From Rhizobium sp. Leaf371 (GTDB lineage: Bacteria; Pseudomonadota; Alphaproteobacteria; Rhizobiales; Rhizobiaceae), in the NCBI RefSeq assembly GCF_001424045.1, contig NZ_LMQB01000027.1, positions 314,691 to 378,690 on the forward strand: a stretch of 64,000 nt of DNA. The letters are read 5' to 3'. This document shows positions 32,530-42,000 of the stretch, piece by piece (within the stretch, counting starts at the first letter, position 1; every line of letters starts with the position of its first letter). The notes beneath the pieces are model-generated. The model ran no database searches. It had not been told where the DNA came from and worked only from the letters and a program-made list of their open reading frames with translations. Made by a program: the position numbers and the translations under genes.

Positions 32530-34785
32530 TCAGGCGGCGCGGCGGCCCGGCTCCGGCAATGGCGTGTTCGCGACGGGGCGGTCTGCAAGGCTCGCCTCCA
32601 TGATCTGGATGCGGTCGTAACCGGCTTCGGCGAATTCCGTGATGATCTCGACCATGTCCTCGGCCGACACCGCGGGCACCGAGAAGATGATCTCGATATC
32701 GCCGACACGCGCAAGGCGCGAGACCGCGGCCGCATCCGCATCCGCACAATCGACCAGAACGAGATCATAGGCGTCGGTCAGGGCCTCGATGATCGCCTGC
32801 AGGCGGTCGATGTCCTGCATGGCGAGCGCCGGGTCGGCCGTGCCGCTCGGGACGATATGCGCATCCGAACCGCGATCGGCATGAAGGGCGTCCGCAAAAG
32901 GGATATCCTGCGCCAGAAGATTGGTGATGCCCGGAAGCCCGGCCGACATCGCCATCTGGCCCGTCGGGCAGCCCGATGCCGTGAGATCGATCAGCACGAC
33001 GCGCCGCCCCTCCTCCGCGACCATCCGCGCAAGCGCCACCGTCTGGGCGGAGCCGGCATCGCCCGTCGGCGAGACGACGAAGGCGAGCGGCACCTGATCG
33101 AGGATCAGTGCGGCCGCGACGTTTTCCACGAAGAAGCCGTCGAGCGGCACCTCGGCCTCGGGGTGTTGCTCCTCACGATCCTCCTCAGCGGGAATGGCCG
33201 CGGCCGAAGCGACCGCAAGGTCGGGGCCGGCGGCGGCCGGACGTGTGATCTCGCGCCCGCTTTCGCCCGGCGCCGGCTTCTGCCGAAAGCTCCAGGCGCG
33301 CTTGGGCGCGGGAGCTGGCGGCAGTGGCGTCGGGGGGACCGGCTGCGTGGCGACGGCGAGCGGCACCGGAACGGGTGCGCCGACCGGACGCAAAGCGCGA
33401 CCGCTGAACAGCTCCTGCAGCAGGATGACGACGCAGCTCAGCAGGAAAGCGGCCAAGCCGGCGACGATGGTGATCGGCAGGATTTTTGGAAAACTCGCTT
33501 CCGTCGGCGCGACGGCGCTGGAGATCACGCGCGCGTCGGCCGGAGCCGCACTCGCGCCGGTGCGCGAGCTCGCCTCGCGATAGCGCGAAAGATAGGTTTC
33601 CAGAAGCTGGCGCTGCGCGGCAGCCTCGCGTTCCAGCGCGCGCAGCCCCACCTCGTCCTCGCCGGCCTTGGCGGAGGAGGCCTTCAGCGTATTCATCTGT
33701 TGGGTCAGCTGGCGCTCGCGCAGTTCGCCGACCTTCGCCTCGTTTTCGAGGCTCGCCAGAATCTTCTGCGTCTCTTCGCGGATCTGCGCGCGGATGCCCG
33801 TCAGCTGCGAACGCAGCGCCTTGATGCGCGGATGGCCTTCGAGCAGCGTGGTCGAGAGGTCGGCGATCTGGTTCTGGATCTGCGATTCGGATTCTTTCAG
33901 CCGCTGGATCATGGCCGAGCCGACCACCTCGTTCAGCGTGTCGGCGCCGCGGCCGCTGGACAGAGCGGCGCGGACGTTTTCTGCTCGCGCCTCCGCCGTC
34001 GCCCGCTCTCCCCGCACGCGGGCAAGTTCCGTCGAGATGTCGGTCAACTGGCGGGTGGCGAACGTGCCGGTGTCGCCGGAGGGCAAAAGGTCGGCGCTGG
34101 AGCGATAGTCCGCGATCTTCGCCTCGGCCGCCCGAACCTTTTCGCGCAGGTTGGCGATCTCGGGCTCCAGCCAGCGGCTGGCCTCGGTGTTGGAATCGAG
34201 CTTCGCCCCGGCCTTCAGCGACAGATAGATCTTCGCCATCTCGTTTGGAATGGCGGCGGCGAGCGCGCGGTCCTTGGAGGTGAACTGGATGCCGATGACC
34301 CGCGATTTCTCGACCTGATAGACCTGCAGCTTTTCCTGGAATTCCTTCAGCACCCGTTCCTCGGGCGGCATGTCGAGCGGATTGCGCTTGAGGCCGAGCA
34401 TGACGAGAATGTCGGAGATGGCGGAGGGATCGGCCGTCGGATCGAACTCCTTCAGCTCGTGCAGGCGCATGTTGCGCGCCACCTGCTTGATGAGATCGAC
34501 GGAGCGCAGCAGCTGGACTTCGCTCGAAATCCCCGGCTCGTCGAAGGATGTCGCGCTCGCAGCAGACGGCTGCAGGGTCATCGAGCTGAATTCCGGCTCG
34601 CGCGGCTCGATCAGAAGGCGCGCCTCGCTGTCGTAGCGCGGCGAGATCATGTGGGCTGCGGTAAAGGCAAGCGCCGCGACGGCCACCGTGGTCAGGAGCA
34701 CCCGTGTCCGGCGACGCCAGATCGCCCGGAACAGACCGCCGAGATCGATATCAACATCCTGTTGATTGCCGCTAAAGCCTGACAT
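32530..34785 (-). CDS. Wzc/GumC-like polysaccharide co-polymerase with degenerate kinase domain
   Basis: A 751-residue protein. A Wzz domain with one membrane helix (LLTTVAVAALAFTAAHMI, about residues 28-46) begins the protein. A long periplasmic coiled coil follows, then a second helix (ITIVAGLAAFLLSCVVILL) near residue 460 and a Pro-rich linker. The C-terminal P-loop domain (about 565-735) corresponds to a BY-kinase, but its Walker A reads SPTGDAGSAQT, lacking the Lys of GKT/S. The A' motif reads VVLIDLTASG instead of D-A-D. The Walker B-like LVLVDCADAD is kept. There is no C-terminal tyrosine cluster. It should control chain length and export without autophosphorylation. It is divergent from the Wza gene. 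Confidence 0.82.
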   Translation of the reverse strand: MSGFSGNQQDVDIDLGGLFRAIWRRRTRVLLTTVAVAALAFTAAHMISPRYDSEARLLIEPREPEFSSMTLQPSAASATSFDEPGISSEVQLLRSVDLIKQVARNMRLHELKEFDPTADPSAISDILVMLGLKRNPLDMPPEERVLKEFQEKLQVYQVEKSRVIGIQFTSKDRALAAAIPNEMAKIYLSLKAGAKLDSNTEASRWLEPEIANLREKVRAAEAKIADYRSSADLLPSGDTGTFATRQLTDISTELARVRGERATAEARAENVRAALSSGRGADTLNEVVGSAMIQRLKESESQIQNQIADLSTTLLEGHPRIKALRSQLTGIRAQIREETQKILASLENEAKVGELRERQLTQQMNTLKASSAKAGEDEVGLRALEREAAAQRQLLETYLSRYREASSRTGASAAPADARVISSAVAPTEASFPKILPITIVAGLAAFLLSCVVILLQELFSGRALRPVGAPVPVPLAVATQPVPPTPLPPAPAPKRAWSFRQKPAPGESGREITRPAAAGPDLAVASAAAIPAEEDREEQHPEAEVPLDGFFVENVAAALILDQVPLAFVVSPTGDAGSAQTVALARMVAEEGRRVVLIDLTASGCPTGQMAMSAGLPGITNLLAQDIPFADALHADRGSDAHIVPSGTADPALAMQDIDRLQAIIEALTDAYDLVLVDCADADAAAVSRLARVGDIEIIFSVPAVSAEDMVEIITEFAEAGYDRIQIMEASLADRPVANTPLPEPGRRAA

Positions 34786-34986
34786 CCACGCACCTGCACC
34801 CGAGCCCTGTTGGCGGCCACGGTAAACAAAGATGGTAACCCGAGCGTTAACGCCGCGCGCCAAGGCCTTGGGCCACATTACTTTAGCACTCCCGGAAACG
34901 TTACCGTCCCGGGCACGCCTTTACCGGCTGTTAACCCTAACAGATCGATAACACCCTTACGTTCATCCTTGAAACGCGAGAATCGC

Positions 34987-35562
34987 ATGACCTTCGCACG
35001 ATTGAAGTCAGGTCTGGCCTTGGGTATCGCCCTGCTGTCGGTGACGATGGCGGGCTGCAGCAGCTACGAGCCTGCGCCCCGGGCGTTCAGCGAAGCCACC
35101 ATCCAGCCCTACCGGCTGGACAGCGGCGACCGCCTGCGCATCAGCGTGTTCGAGCAGGCCGGCCTGACCGGCTCCTATACCGTCGATCAGGCCGGCTACG
35201 TCGCCTTCCCGCTGATCGGTTCGGTTCCCTCGCGCGGCCATACGCTGAGCGAGATGGAGACCATGATCGCGCAAAAGCTGCGCGCCGGATATCTGCGCGA
35301 TCCCGACGTGACGATCGAGGTCGATCGCTATCGCTCGGTGTTCATCATGGGCGAGGTCGGACAGTCGGGCCAGTATTCCTATGTGCCGGGCATGACGGTG
35401 CAGAACGCCATCGCCGTTGCCGGAGGCTTCTCGCAGCGTGCCAACCAGAGAACGGTGGACGTGACGCGCAAGATCAACGGACGCATCGTCACCGGACGGG
35501 TGTCGATCTCCGATCCGATCATGGCGGGCGACACCGTCTATGTCCGCGAACGGCTGTTCTGA
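34987..35562 (+). CDS. Wza-type polysaccharide export lipoprotein
   Basis: A 191-residue protein. The signal peptide ends in a lipobox (LLSVTMAGCSS), so it is an outer-membrane-directed lipoprotein. A Poly_export domain follows: YRLDSGDRLRISVFEQAGLTG, then the SLBB-like segment VFIMGEVGQSGQYSYVPGMTV and TVDVTRKINGR. It lacks the C-terminal amphipathic helix that forms the outer-membrane pore in E. coli Wza, as is usual for the short rhizobial ExoF/UppC-like forms. It leads the operon of glycosyltransferases downstream (gap 4 bases). Confidence 0.88.
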   Translation: MTFARLKSGLALGIALLSVTMAGCSSYEPAPRAFSEATIQPYRLDSGDRLRISVFEQAGLTGSYTVDQAGYVAFPLIGSVPSRGHTLSEMETMIAQKLRAGYLRDPDVTIEVDRYRSVFIMGEVGQSGQYSYVPGMTVQNAIAVAGGFSQRANQRTVDVTRKINGRIVTGRVSISDPIMAGDTVYVRERLF

Positions 35563-35566
35563 CATC

Positions 35567-35671
35567 ATGCAGCCAGATCCCGTGCAGCCAGATCCCATCC
35601 TGCCAGAGCCCTTCCAGTCAGAGCCCGTGCAGCAAGAGCCCTTTCAGCCAGAGCCCGTCCAGGCGAAACCG
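35567..35671. repeat. 15-bp tandem repeats encoding a pentapeptide array
   Basis: Seven imperfect 15-bp units, such as CAGCCAGATCCCGTG, in frame at the very start of the glycosyltransferase gene. Units share the core CAG-x-CA-GA-x-CC-C. Confidence 0.75.
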
Positions 35672-36850
35672 GCGTCCCAGACCCCTCTCCCGGCCGAGCC
35701 CCGGACGCAAGGCGGGCCGCTGCGGATCATCCATTGTTTCCGCTCGCCGGTCGGCGGCATCTTCCGGCATGTCCGCGATCTCGCGGCGGCCCATGCGGCC
35801 GCGGGCCATCAGGTCGGCATTCTCTGCGACAGCACGACCGGTGGCCCGCACGAGGAGCGGCTGTTCGAGGAGATCCATCCGCATCTGGCGCTCGGTCTCG
35901 TGCGCCTGCCGATCCGCCGCTCCATCGGCCCTTCGGACGCCAAGGCGCTGTGGACGAGCTACAAGGAGCTACGGCAGCTCGCGCCCGACATCCTCCATGG
36001 TCACGGTGCCAAGGGCGGTGCCCTCGCCCGCATGATCGGCACGGTCCTGCGCGTCAACGGCTCGCCCGTTGCCCGCCTCTATTCGCCGCATGGCGGCAGT
36101 CTTCATTTCGACCGGCGCACGTGGAAGGGCAAAGGCATCCTGGCGCTGGAACGCTTCCAGGAGCAGGCGACGGACGCGCTCGTCTTCGTCTGCAACTACG
36201 AGCGCGCCACCTACGAGGCGAAGGTCGGCCGCCCGCAGCCGCTGGCCGAAACGATCTATAACGGTGTCGAGGACGGCGAATTCCTGCCCGTCGAGCCGGC
36301 GCCGGACGCGGTGGATTTCCTCTATATCGGCATGCTGCGCGACATGAAGGGCCCCGACATCTTCATCGACGCGCTGGGCCGCACGGAGCGGCTCGCCGGC
36401 CGTCCGCTCAGCGCCATGATGATCGGCGACGGGCCGCAGCAGCAGGACTATCTGCGCATGAAGCTTCAGCGCGGGCTCGGCCGGCGCATCGGCATGCAGC
36501 CCGCCATGCCGGCGCGCGCGGCCTTTGCAAGCGCCCGCTTCGTCGTCGTTCCCTCGCGGGCGGAGTCCATGCCCTATATCGTGCTGGAGGCCGTGGCCGC
36601 CGGACGCCCCGTCATCGCCGCCCGCGTCGGCGGCATGCCGGAAATCCTCGGAATCGACAGCGCGGCGCTGGCCGAGCCCAACGACGCGCAGTCGCTCGCC
36701 AACATCATGCACCGCGCGCTCACCGAAGAAGGCTGGGCCCGCCGCACCATGCCCGAGCCCGAGCGCTTCAAGGCCACCTTCTCCTCGGCCACCATGGCCG
36801 CCGCGATGATGCGCCTCTACCGCCGGCTGGTGGCCGACGCGAAAAGCTGA
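35567..36850 (+). CDS. GT4-family glycosyltransferase with N-terminal pentapeptide repeats
   Basis: A 427-residue protein. The first 35 residues are seven imperfect copies of a five-residue unit (Q-x-x-P-x, for example QPDPV, QPDPI, LPEPF), encoded by 15-bp tandem repeats. The glycosyltransferase then starts at LRIIHCFRSPVGGIFRHVRDLA. The donor-binding GT4 segment has FLYIGMLRDMKGPDI and the E-x7-E motif VVVPSRAESMPYIVLEAVAAGRPV. It probably adds a sugar to the lipid-linked repeat unit at the cytoplasmic face. It follows the Wza gene by 4 bases. Confidence 0.87.
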   Translation: MQPDPVQPDPILPEPFQSEPVQQEPFQPEPVQAKPASQTPLPAEPRTQGGPLRIIHCFRSPVGGIFRHVRDLAAAHAAAGHQVGILCDSTTGGPHEERLFEEIHPHLALGLVRLPIRRSIGPSDAKALWTSYKELRQLAPDILHGHGAKGGALARMIGTVLRVNGSPVARLYSPHGGSLHFDRRTWKGKGILALERFQEQATDALVFVCNYERATYEAKVGRPQPLAETIYNGVEDGEFLPVEPAPDAVDFLYIGMLRDMKGPDIFIDALGRTERLAGRPLSAMMIGDGPQQQDYLRMKLQRGLGRRIGMQPAMPARAAFASARFVVVPSRAESMPYIVLEAVAAGRPVIAARVGGMPEILGIDSAALAEPNDAQSLANIMHRALTEEGWARRTMPEPERFKATFSSATMAAAMMRLYRRLVADAKS

Positions 36851-37035
36851 GCGACGCGCGCCTCCGGCAGCCATGCCAACGGAGATGCGTCGTTTTTCCC
36901 GCACAGATCGTTGAATTGGCTGCGCAAATTTCCTTAACCCATTTGCCAACCGGTTGCATTGTGGTCGGCCCTGTAAACGTTTCTTAGCGCCTCCCTGCTA
37001 TGTCTTTGCGAGCCAATGGCAGGATGGGCAGCGTC

Positions 37036-38598
37036 ATGAACCAGATCGAGAAGCCGGAAACCTTCGACCCCGAGGCCTTGCGCCGGCAGATCTCCGAGAT
37101 CCGGACGATCGCACGCGACGAGGTGCGGCCGGTCGAGGAGCGCCGCGAGCTCAATCCGCTGGCGCGACGGATCGCGGCCCAGTTCCGCGCCGATACCTAT
37201 TCGCCCGCCATGGTGCTCGGCTGCCTGCGGCTGTTCGAATTCGCCGCCCTGTTCGTCATCGGCTACATCATCACCGGCCTCTATGTGGCCCCCGCCTTCG
37301 ATCGCTGGGTGCAGTATTGCGCGATGCTTGCGGCCAGCTCGGCAATGGCGGTGGTTTTCCTGCAGTTTTCCGACGGCTACCAGATCCCCACGCTGCGCTC
37401 GGTGTCCCGCGCGCTGCCGCGCCTGCTCGGCGCCTGGACGCTCGCCTTCGGCGCCATCACCATCATCATGTTCTTCCTGAAGACCGGCGAGAGTTTCTCG
37501 CGCCTCTCCTTCGGCATCTGGTTCCTCGCCGGCGCGGCCTTCCTCCTGGTCGAGCGCGCCTTCATCGCCTTTTCCATCCGGCGCTGGGCGCGCAACGGCA
37601 TGATGGAGCGCCGCGTCGTCATCGTCGGCGGCGGCCAGCCCGCCAAGGATCTCATCCGCGTCCTGGAGCAGCAGACCGACAACGACATCCGAATCTGCGG
37701 CATCTTCGACGATCGCGACGAGCGCCGCTCGCCCAACATCATCGCCGGCTATCCCAAGCTGGGCACCTTTTCCGAACTCGTGGATTTCGCCCGTCTCGCC
37801 CGCATCGACATGCTGATCATCGCGCTGCCGCTGTCGGCCGAGCGGCGCATTCTCGATCTCCTGCGCAAGCTCTGGATCCTGCCGGTGGATATCCGGCTCG
37901 CCGCCCACGCCGCCAATCTCCGCTTCCGCCCGCGCAGCTATTCGCATCTCGGCCAGGTGCCGATGCTCGACATCTTCGACAAGCCCATCGCCGACTGGGA
38001 CTCGGTCGCCAAGCGCATCTTCGACGTCGTCTTCAGCATCGTCGCGCTCGTGCTCCTCTGGCCGGTCTTCATCGGCGCCGCGCTCGCCGTCAAGCTCAGC
38101 TCGCCCGGCCCGATCCTCTTCAAGCAGCTGCGCCACGGCTTCAACAATGAGCCGATCGAGGTCTACAAGTTCCGCTCGATGTACACGAATATGAGCGACC
38201 CCAGCGCGCGCAATGCGGTGACCAAGGGCGATCCGCGCGTCACCCGCGTCGGCCGCTTCCTGCGGAAATCCTCGATCGACGAGCTGCCGCAGATCTTCAA
38301 CGTGCTGCGCGGACAGCTCTCGCTGGTCGGTCCCCGCCCCCATGCCGTCGCGGCGCAGACCGCCGACCGGAACTACAGCGATGTCGTCGAGGGCTATTTC
38401 GCCCGCCACCGCGTCAAGCCCGGCGTCACCGGCTGGGCGCAGATCAATGGCTGGCGCGGCGAGATCGACAATGACGAGAAGATCCGCTTCCGCACCGCCT
38501 TCGACCTGCACTATATCGAGAACTGGTCGCTCTGGTTCGACCTGAAGATCCTCTTCCTCACGCCGATCCGGCTTCTCAACACGGAAAACGCCTATTGA
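37036..38598 (+). CDS. Undecaprenyl-phosphate sugar phosphotransferase (initiating enzyme)
   Basis: About 520 residues. Four membrane helices lie in the N-terminal half (for example [19 protein letters not shown]). A cytosolic nucleotide-binding-like domain ([19 protein letters not shown]) follows. The C-terminal bacterial sugar transferase domain contains [28 protein letters not shown], and the catalytic block [20 protein letters not shown] followed by GPRPHA. These match WcaJ/ExoY-type polyprenyl phosphate hexose-1-phosphate transferases that start repeat-unit synthesis. The ATG at 36,999+1 (37000) and 37024 are alternative starts. It overlaps the next gene's start. Confidence 0.9.
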   Translation: MNQIEKPETFDPEALRRQISEIRTIARDEVRPVEERRELNPLARRIAAQFRADTYSPAMVLGCLRLFEFAALFVIGYIITGLYVAPAFDRWVQYCAMLAASSAMAVVFLQFSDGYQIPTLRSVSRALPRLLGAWTLAFGAITIIMFFLKTGESFSRLSFGIWFLAGAAFLLVERAFIAFSIRRWARNGMMERRVVIVGGGQPAKDLIRVLEQQTDNDIRICGIFDDRDERRSPNIIAGYPKLGTFSELVDFARLARIDMLIIALPLSAERRILDLLRKLWILPVDIRLAAHAANLRFRPRSYSHLGQVPMLDIFDKPIADWDSVAKRIFDVVFSIVALVLLWPVFIGAALAVKLSSPGPILFKQLRHGFNNEPIEVYKFRSMYTNMSDPSARNAVTKGDPRVTRVGRFLRKSSIDELPQIFNVLRGQLSLVGPRPHAVAAQTADRNYSDVVEGYFARHRVKPGVTGWAQINGWRGEIDNDEKIRFRTAFDLHYIENWSLWFDLKILFLTPIRLLNTENAY

Positions 38599-39863
38599 GC
38601 GCGATCGTCGCCCCCTCCGGCGTGGACCGGCCGCAGCTCGCGGCGGTCGGGCTTCTCGGCTCGGCGGCGGTGGCCTTCGGCGTGTTTCTCCAGGGCTTCG
38701 TCATGGTGGAGCCCTCCCCGCACGAGCTTTTCGTGGCCGCGCTCATCGGCATCTGGGCGTTCTGCGGCCTGCGCCTCTCGCGGTTCACCGCGCCGCTCTT
38801 CACGCTGCTCGTGCTCTTCATGATCGGCGGCATGTTGTCGCTGACGATGATGGACGATCTCGACGTCGCGCCGATGTACATGGCGGTCTCCGGCTTCCTC
38901 GCGATCACCTCCATCTTCTACGCCGCCATCATCGAGGCACGCCACGAGCGGCTGAAGCTGATGTTCCAGGCCTGGGTCTGGGCCGGCGTCTGCACGTCCA
39001 GCCTCGGCATTCTCGGCTATTTCGGGCTCATCCCCGGCGGCGAGGCCTTTACCCGCTATGATCGCGCCATGGGCGCCTTTCAGGATCCGAACGTCTTCGG
39101 TCCCTTTCTGGTCGCCCCCTCGCTCTATCTCATCCACGGCGTGCTCAAGGGCCGCCTGATCGACCTGCCGCTGCGCACGCTCGGCATCCTCGTCATGGCG
39201 CTCGGCCTGTTCCTGTCGTTTTCGCGCGCCGCCTGGGGGCTCTATCTGTTCTCGGCCTGCATGCTCGTCTTCATCCTGCTGCTAAAGGAGCGCACCGGCG
39301 CGTTCCGGCTCAAGATCCTCGTCATCGCGCTTGCCGGCGTGGTCTTCATGGTGGCCTCGCTGGTGGTCGCCCTGCAGATCCCCCAGGTCGCCGATCTGTT
39401 TTCCAGCCGCACGCAGCTCGTGCAGGATTATGACGGCGGCCATCTCGGCCGCTTCGAACGCCACCGCTTCGGCTTCCTCTTGTCCATGGAACGGCCGCTC
39501 GGCATCGGCCCGATGATGTTTTCCAAGATCTTTCCGGAAGACGAGCACAATGTCTGGCTCAAGTCCCTGACCTCCTATGGCTGGCTCGGCTTCGTCTCCT
39601 ATGTGACGCTGATCGTCTGGACGCTGTCGATCGGCTTCCGCTTCCTGCTGCTCGACCGGCCGTGGCAGCCCTATCTGATGATCGCCTCGATCGTGCTGCT
39701 CGGACATGCCGGTATCGGAAATGTGATCGATACGGACCATTGGCGCCATTTCTATCTGCTCCTCGGGATCATCTGGGGTTGCGGCGCGCTCGAATACCGC
39801 TACAGCAGACGGTCGCAGGCACCGGGCCTGCAGAAGACGACGTCAGAAGGCGCAGCGGCCTGA
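38595..39863 (+). CDS. O-antigen ligase/Wzy-like polymerase
   Basis: A 422-residue protein with about eleven membrane helices. It has the O-antigen ligase/polymerase family core: MGAFQDPNVFGPFLVAPSLY and SFSRAAWGLYLFSACML, followed by a periplasmic loop containing GRFERHRFGFLL and EDEHNVWLKSLTSYGW. The TTG start at 38595 overlaps the preceding stop (TTGA), so coupling is likely. In this context it should polymerise the lipid-linked repeat unit in the periplasm. A ligase role is less likely without LPS genes nearby. Confidence 0.85.
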   Translation: MSAIVAPSGVDRPQLAAVGLLGSAAVAFGVFLQGFVMVEPSPHELFVAALIGIWAFCGLRLSRFTAPLFTLLVLFMIGGMLSLTMMDDLDVAPMYMAVSGFLAITSIFYAAIIEARHERLKLMFQAWVWAGVCTSSLGILGYFGLIPGGEAFTRYDRAMGAFQDPNVFGPFLVAPSLYLIHGVLKGRLIDLPLRTLGILVMALGLFLSFSRAAWGLYLFSACMLVFILLLKERTGAFRLKILVIALAGVVFMVASLVVALQIPQVADLFSSRTQLVQDYDGGHLGRFERHRFGFLLSMERPLGIGPMMFSKIFPEDEHNVWLKSLTSYGWLGFVSYVTLIVWTLSIGFRFLLLDRPWQPYLMIASIVLLGHAGIGNVIDTDHWRHFYLLLGIIWGCGALEYRYSRRSQAPGLQKTTSEGAAA

Positions 39864-39885
39864 CACGCCACCGCGATCGAACATC

Positions 39886-41133
39886 ATGACCACGCCGACC
39901 TCGAGCGAACCGAATGCGATCCAGGCGACCGACGCGTCTTCTCCCGACGCTTCCGTGCCCGAAGCTTCCGTGCCAGGAGCTTCCGTGACAGACGCCGATC
40001 GCGCCTCCCTGTCGATCCTGCAGGTGCTGGAGCCGTCCGGCGGCGGATCCGGCCGGCATTTCCTCGATCTCTGCCACGGCCTGTCGCGGCGCGGACATCG
40101 CGTCGAGGCGGTGTTTTCGCCGGTGCGGGCCGAGGAAAGCTTCGTGCGCGAGCTGAAATCGCTCGGGCTGCCCGCCATCCACAAGGTGGCGATGACCCGT
40201 TCGCCCGGCCGCGCCGACATCGCCGCCTGGAAGAAGCTGAACCGCATCATCTCCCGCGGCGGCTTCGACATCGTCCATGGCCACAGTTCCAAGGCCGGCG
40301 CGCTCGGCCGCCTGCGCCTGCCCGGCCGGCACGTGCCGCGCATCTATACGCCGCATGCCTTCCGCACGATGGATCCGACGCTCGGTGCCTCCGGCCGCAG
40401 GCTGTTCGGCTCGATCGAGAGCTTTCTCGGCCGGTTCTTCACCGACCACCTGATCTGCGTCTCGGACGACGAATTCCAGCATGCCCTCTCGCTCGGCATT
40501 CCCGAGAAACGCATGTCGGTCATCGTCAACGGCGTCGCGCAGCCGGTCAAGGACATGGCGCTGACGGTGCGGGCGAGCTTCGGCATCACGCCGGAGACCT
40601 TCGTCTTCGGCTATGTCGGCCGGCTGTCGCACCAGAAGGCGCCCGAGCGCCTGATCGAGGCGTTTCGCCATGCGGCGTCGAAGCTGCCGGAGGCGCATCT
40701 CATCATGGTCGGCTATGGCGAGCAGGACGCACAGATGCGTGCGGCGATCGCCGCGAGCGGCCTGCAGAGCCGCATCCATCTCACCTCCGCCTTCTCCGGC
40801 CCGCAGGCCATTCCCGCCTTCGACTGCCTCGTCATGCCGAGCCGCTACGAGGCCATGTCCTATGTGATGCTGGAGGCGGCGGCCGCCGGCCGGCCGATCG
40901 TGACCACCGCGATCGGCGGCGCGACGACCGCCGTCGAGGACGGCGTGACCGGCATCATCGTGCCCAATGACGGCGACGCCACCCGGCTTGCAAGCGCCAT
41001 GGTCACCCTTGCCGAGCCCGCCGCCTATCAGGCCTTTCGCGCCGCGGCCGAGCATGCCCGCGCGCGCTTTGCCATCGATGTGATGATCGACAAGACCGAG
41101 GCCGTCTACCGGACGGTCCGTTCCCGCCGCTAG
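39886..41133 (+). CDS. GT4-family glycosyltransferase
   Basis: A 415-residue protein. The first 40 residues are low-complexity and include three 15-bp-encoded copies of ASVPE/ASVPG/ASVTD. The catalytic protein begins LSILQVLEPSGGGSGRHFLDL. The GT4 donor domain shows FGYVGRLSHQKAPERLIEAF and the E-x7-E motif VMPSRYEAMSYVMLEAAAAGRP. It is the last gene of the polysaccharide operon, 22 bases after the polymerase, and ends at a shared terminator. The sugar specificity cannot be read from sequence. Confidence 0.87.
   Translation: MTTPTSSEPNAIQATDASSPDASVPEASVPGASVTDADRASLSILQVLEPSGGGSGRHFLDLCHGLSRRGHRVEAVFSPVRAEESFVRELKSLGLPAIHKVAMTRSPGRADIAAWKKLNRIISRGGFDIVHGHSSKAGALGRLRLPGRHVPRIYTPHAFRTMDPTLGASGRRLFGSIESFLGRFFTDHLICVSDDEFQHALSLGIPEKRMSVIVNGVAQPVKDMALTVRASFGITPETFVFGYVGRLSHQKAPERLIEAFRHAASKLPEAHLIMVGYGEQDAQMRAAIAASGLQSRIHLTSAFSGPQAIPAFDCLVMPSRYEAMSYVMLEAAAAGRPIVTTAIGGATTAVEDGVTGIIVPNDGDATRLASAMVTLAEPAAYQAFRAAAEHARARFAIDVMIDKTEAVYRTVRSRR
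39949..39993. repeat. Three 15-bp tandem units in the start of a glycosyltransferase gene
   Basis: GCTTCCGTGCCCGAA, GCTTCCGTGCCAGGA and GCTTCCGTGACAGAC follow directly, in frame. Confidence 0.8.
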
Positions 41134-41168
41134 ATCGATCTATCGCCGGAATCACTTGCCGGACATGC

Positions 41169-41203
41169 AAAAGCGCCTGCCGGAGGTCCGACAGGCGCTT
41201 TCT
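41169..41203. terminator. Bidirectional terminator between glycosyltransferase and BA14K genes
   Basis: AAGCGCCTG (41171-41179) pairs with CAGGCGCTT (41192-41200), with inner CGGA/TCCG pairing. The stem is flanked by A-run and T-run, so it can serve both convergent genes. Confidence 0.8.
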
Positions 41204-41238
41204 CGTTTCAAGCGGCAGGCCGCAAGGTCGCCTTGAGA

Positions 41239-41730
41239 TCAATAGGGCGAATTGCAGATCCGGCGCGGGCCGTTATAGGGCTGGTAGCTGTTGTCATAGG
41301 CGCGATAGGACCGGTAGCGGGCCTGGCACCAGGCGATATGCGAATTTCCGCCATAGACCCGGCGATAGCCCGGTGCCGCATAGCGTGGCTGGCTGAGCGC
41401 GCCGCCGATGATCGCCCCGGCAGCAAGACCGCCCAGGGCAAGACCCAGGCCCCGATCGCGGCGGTAATAGCGGTCGCGATAGCGCCGATCGTAGCGGTAG
41501 CCCCGGTCGCCGCGCCAGTCGCCGCGGCGATATTCTCCGCGCCGGCCGCGCCAGTCTCCGCGATCCCAGCCCCCGCGCCCGTGGCGGCGGATGATGTAGC
41601 GGTCGCGCACCTGCTGGACATCGGTGCTGGTCTGCACCGGCTCGACTTTCGGCAGCGGCATGGCGCTGACCGGCCCGATCCCGGAAAAGGCGGTCACGAG
41701 CGATACGAATGCGATGATGAGCTTTTTCAT
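41239..41730 (-). CDS. BA14K-family secreted protein
   Basis: A 163-residue protein. A signal peptide (MKKLIIAFVSLVTAFSGIG, cleavage near VSA) is followed by an Arg/Tyr/Gly-rich basic stretch. Next is a Gly-rich hydrophobic segment (LGLALGGLAAGAIIGGAL) and the BA14K motif HIAWCQARYRSYRAYDNSYQ followed by NGPRRIC. BA14K is a small rhizobial/Brucella family described as immunoreactive and lectin-like; its role in the envelope is unclear. The next small gene at 42573 has a similar secreted, Arg-rich build. Confidence 0.88.
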   Translation of the reverse strand: MKKLIIAFVSLVTAFSGIGPVSAMPLPKVEPVQTSTDVQQVRDRYIIRRHGRGGWDRGDWRGRRGEYRRGDWRGDRGYRYDRRYRDRYYRRDRGLGLALGGLAAGAIIGGALSQPRYAAPGYRRVYGGNSHIAWCQARYRSYRAYDNSYQPYNGPRRICNSPY

Positions 41731-41923
41731 GGTGTCTCCTTCCGTGAAAGAAGAATTAGGACGCGCGCGGCCGGAGGCAATATCCAGCCCACGCTCCGGG
41801 CATCACGATAGCGCGACTGCGGGGCATCCCAGCGCAACCAACCGGCCCATCCACCATTTTCTCGATCCCCCTCCATTTTCCCCTTGCACCTGCAAGCCTG
41901 AGAATATAGGCCTTCCCTCGGAA

Positions 41924-42000
<77 letters not shown>

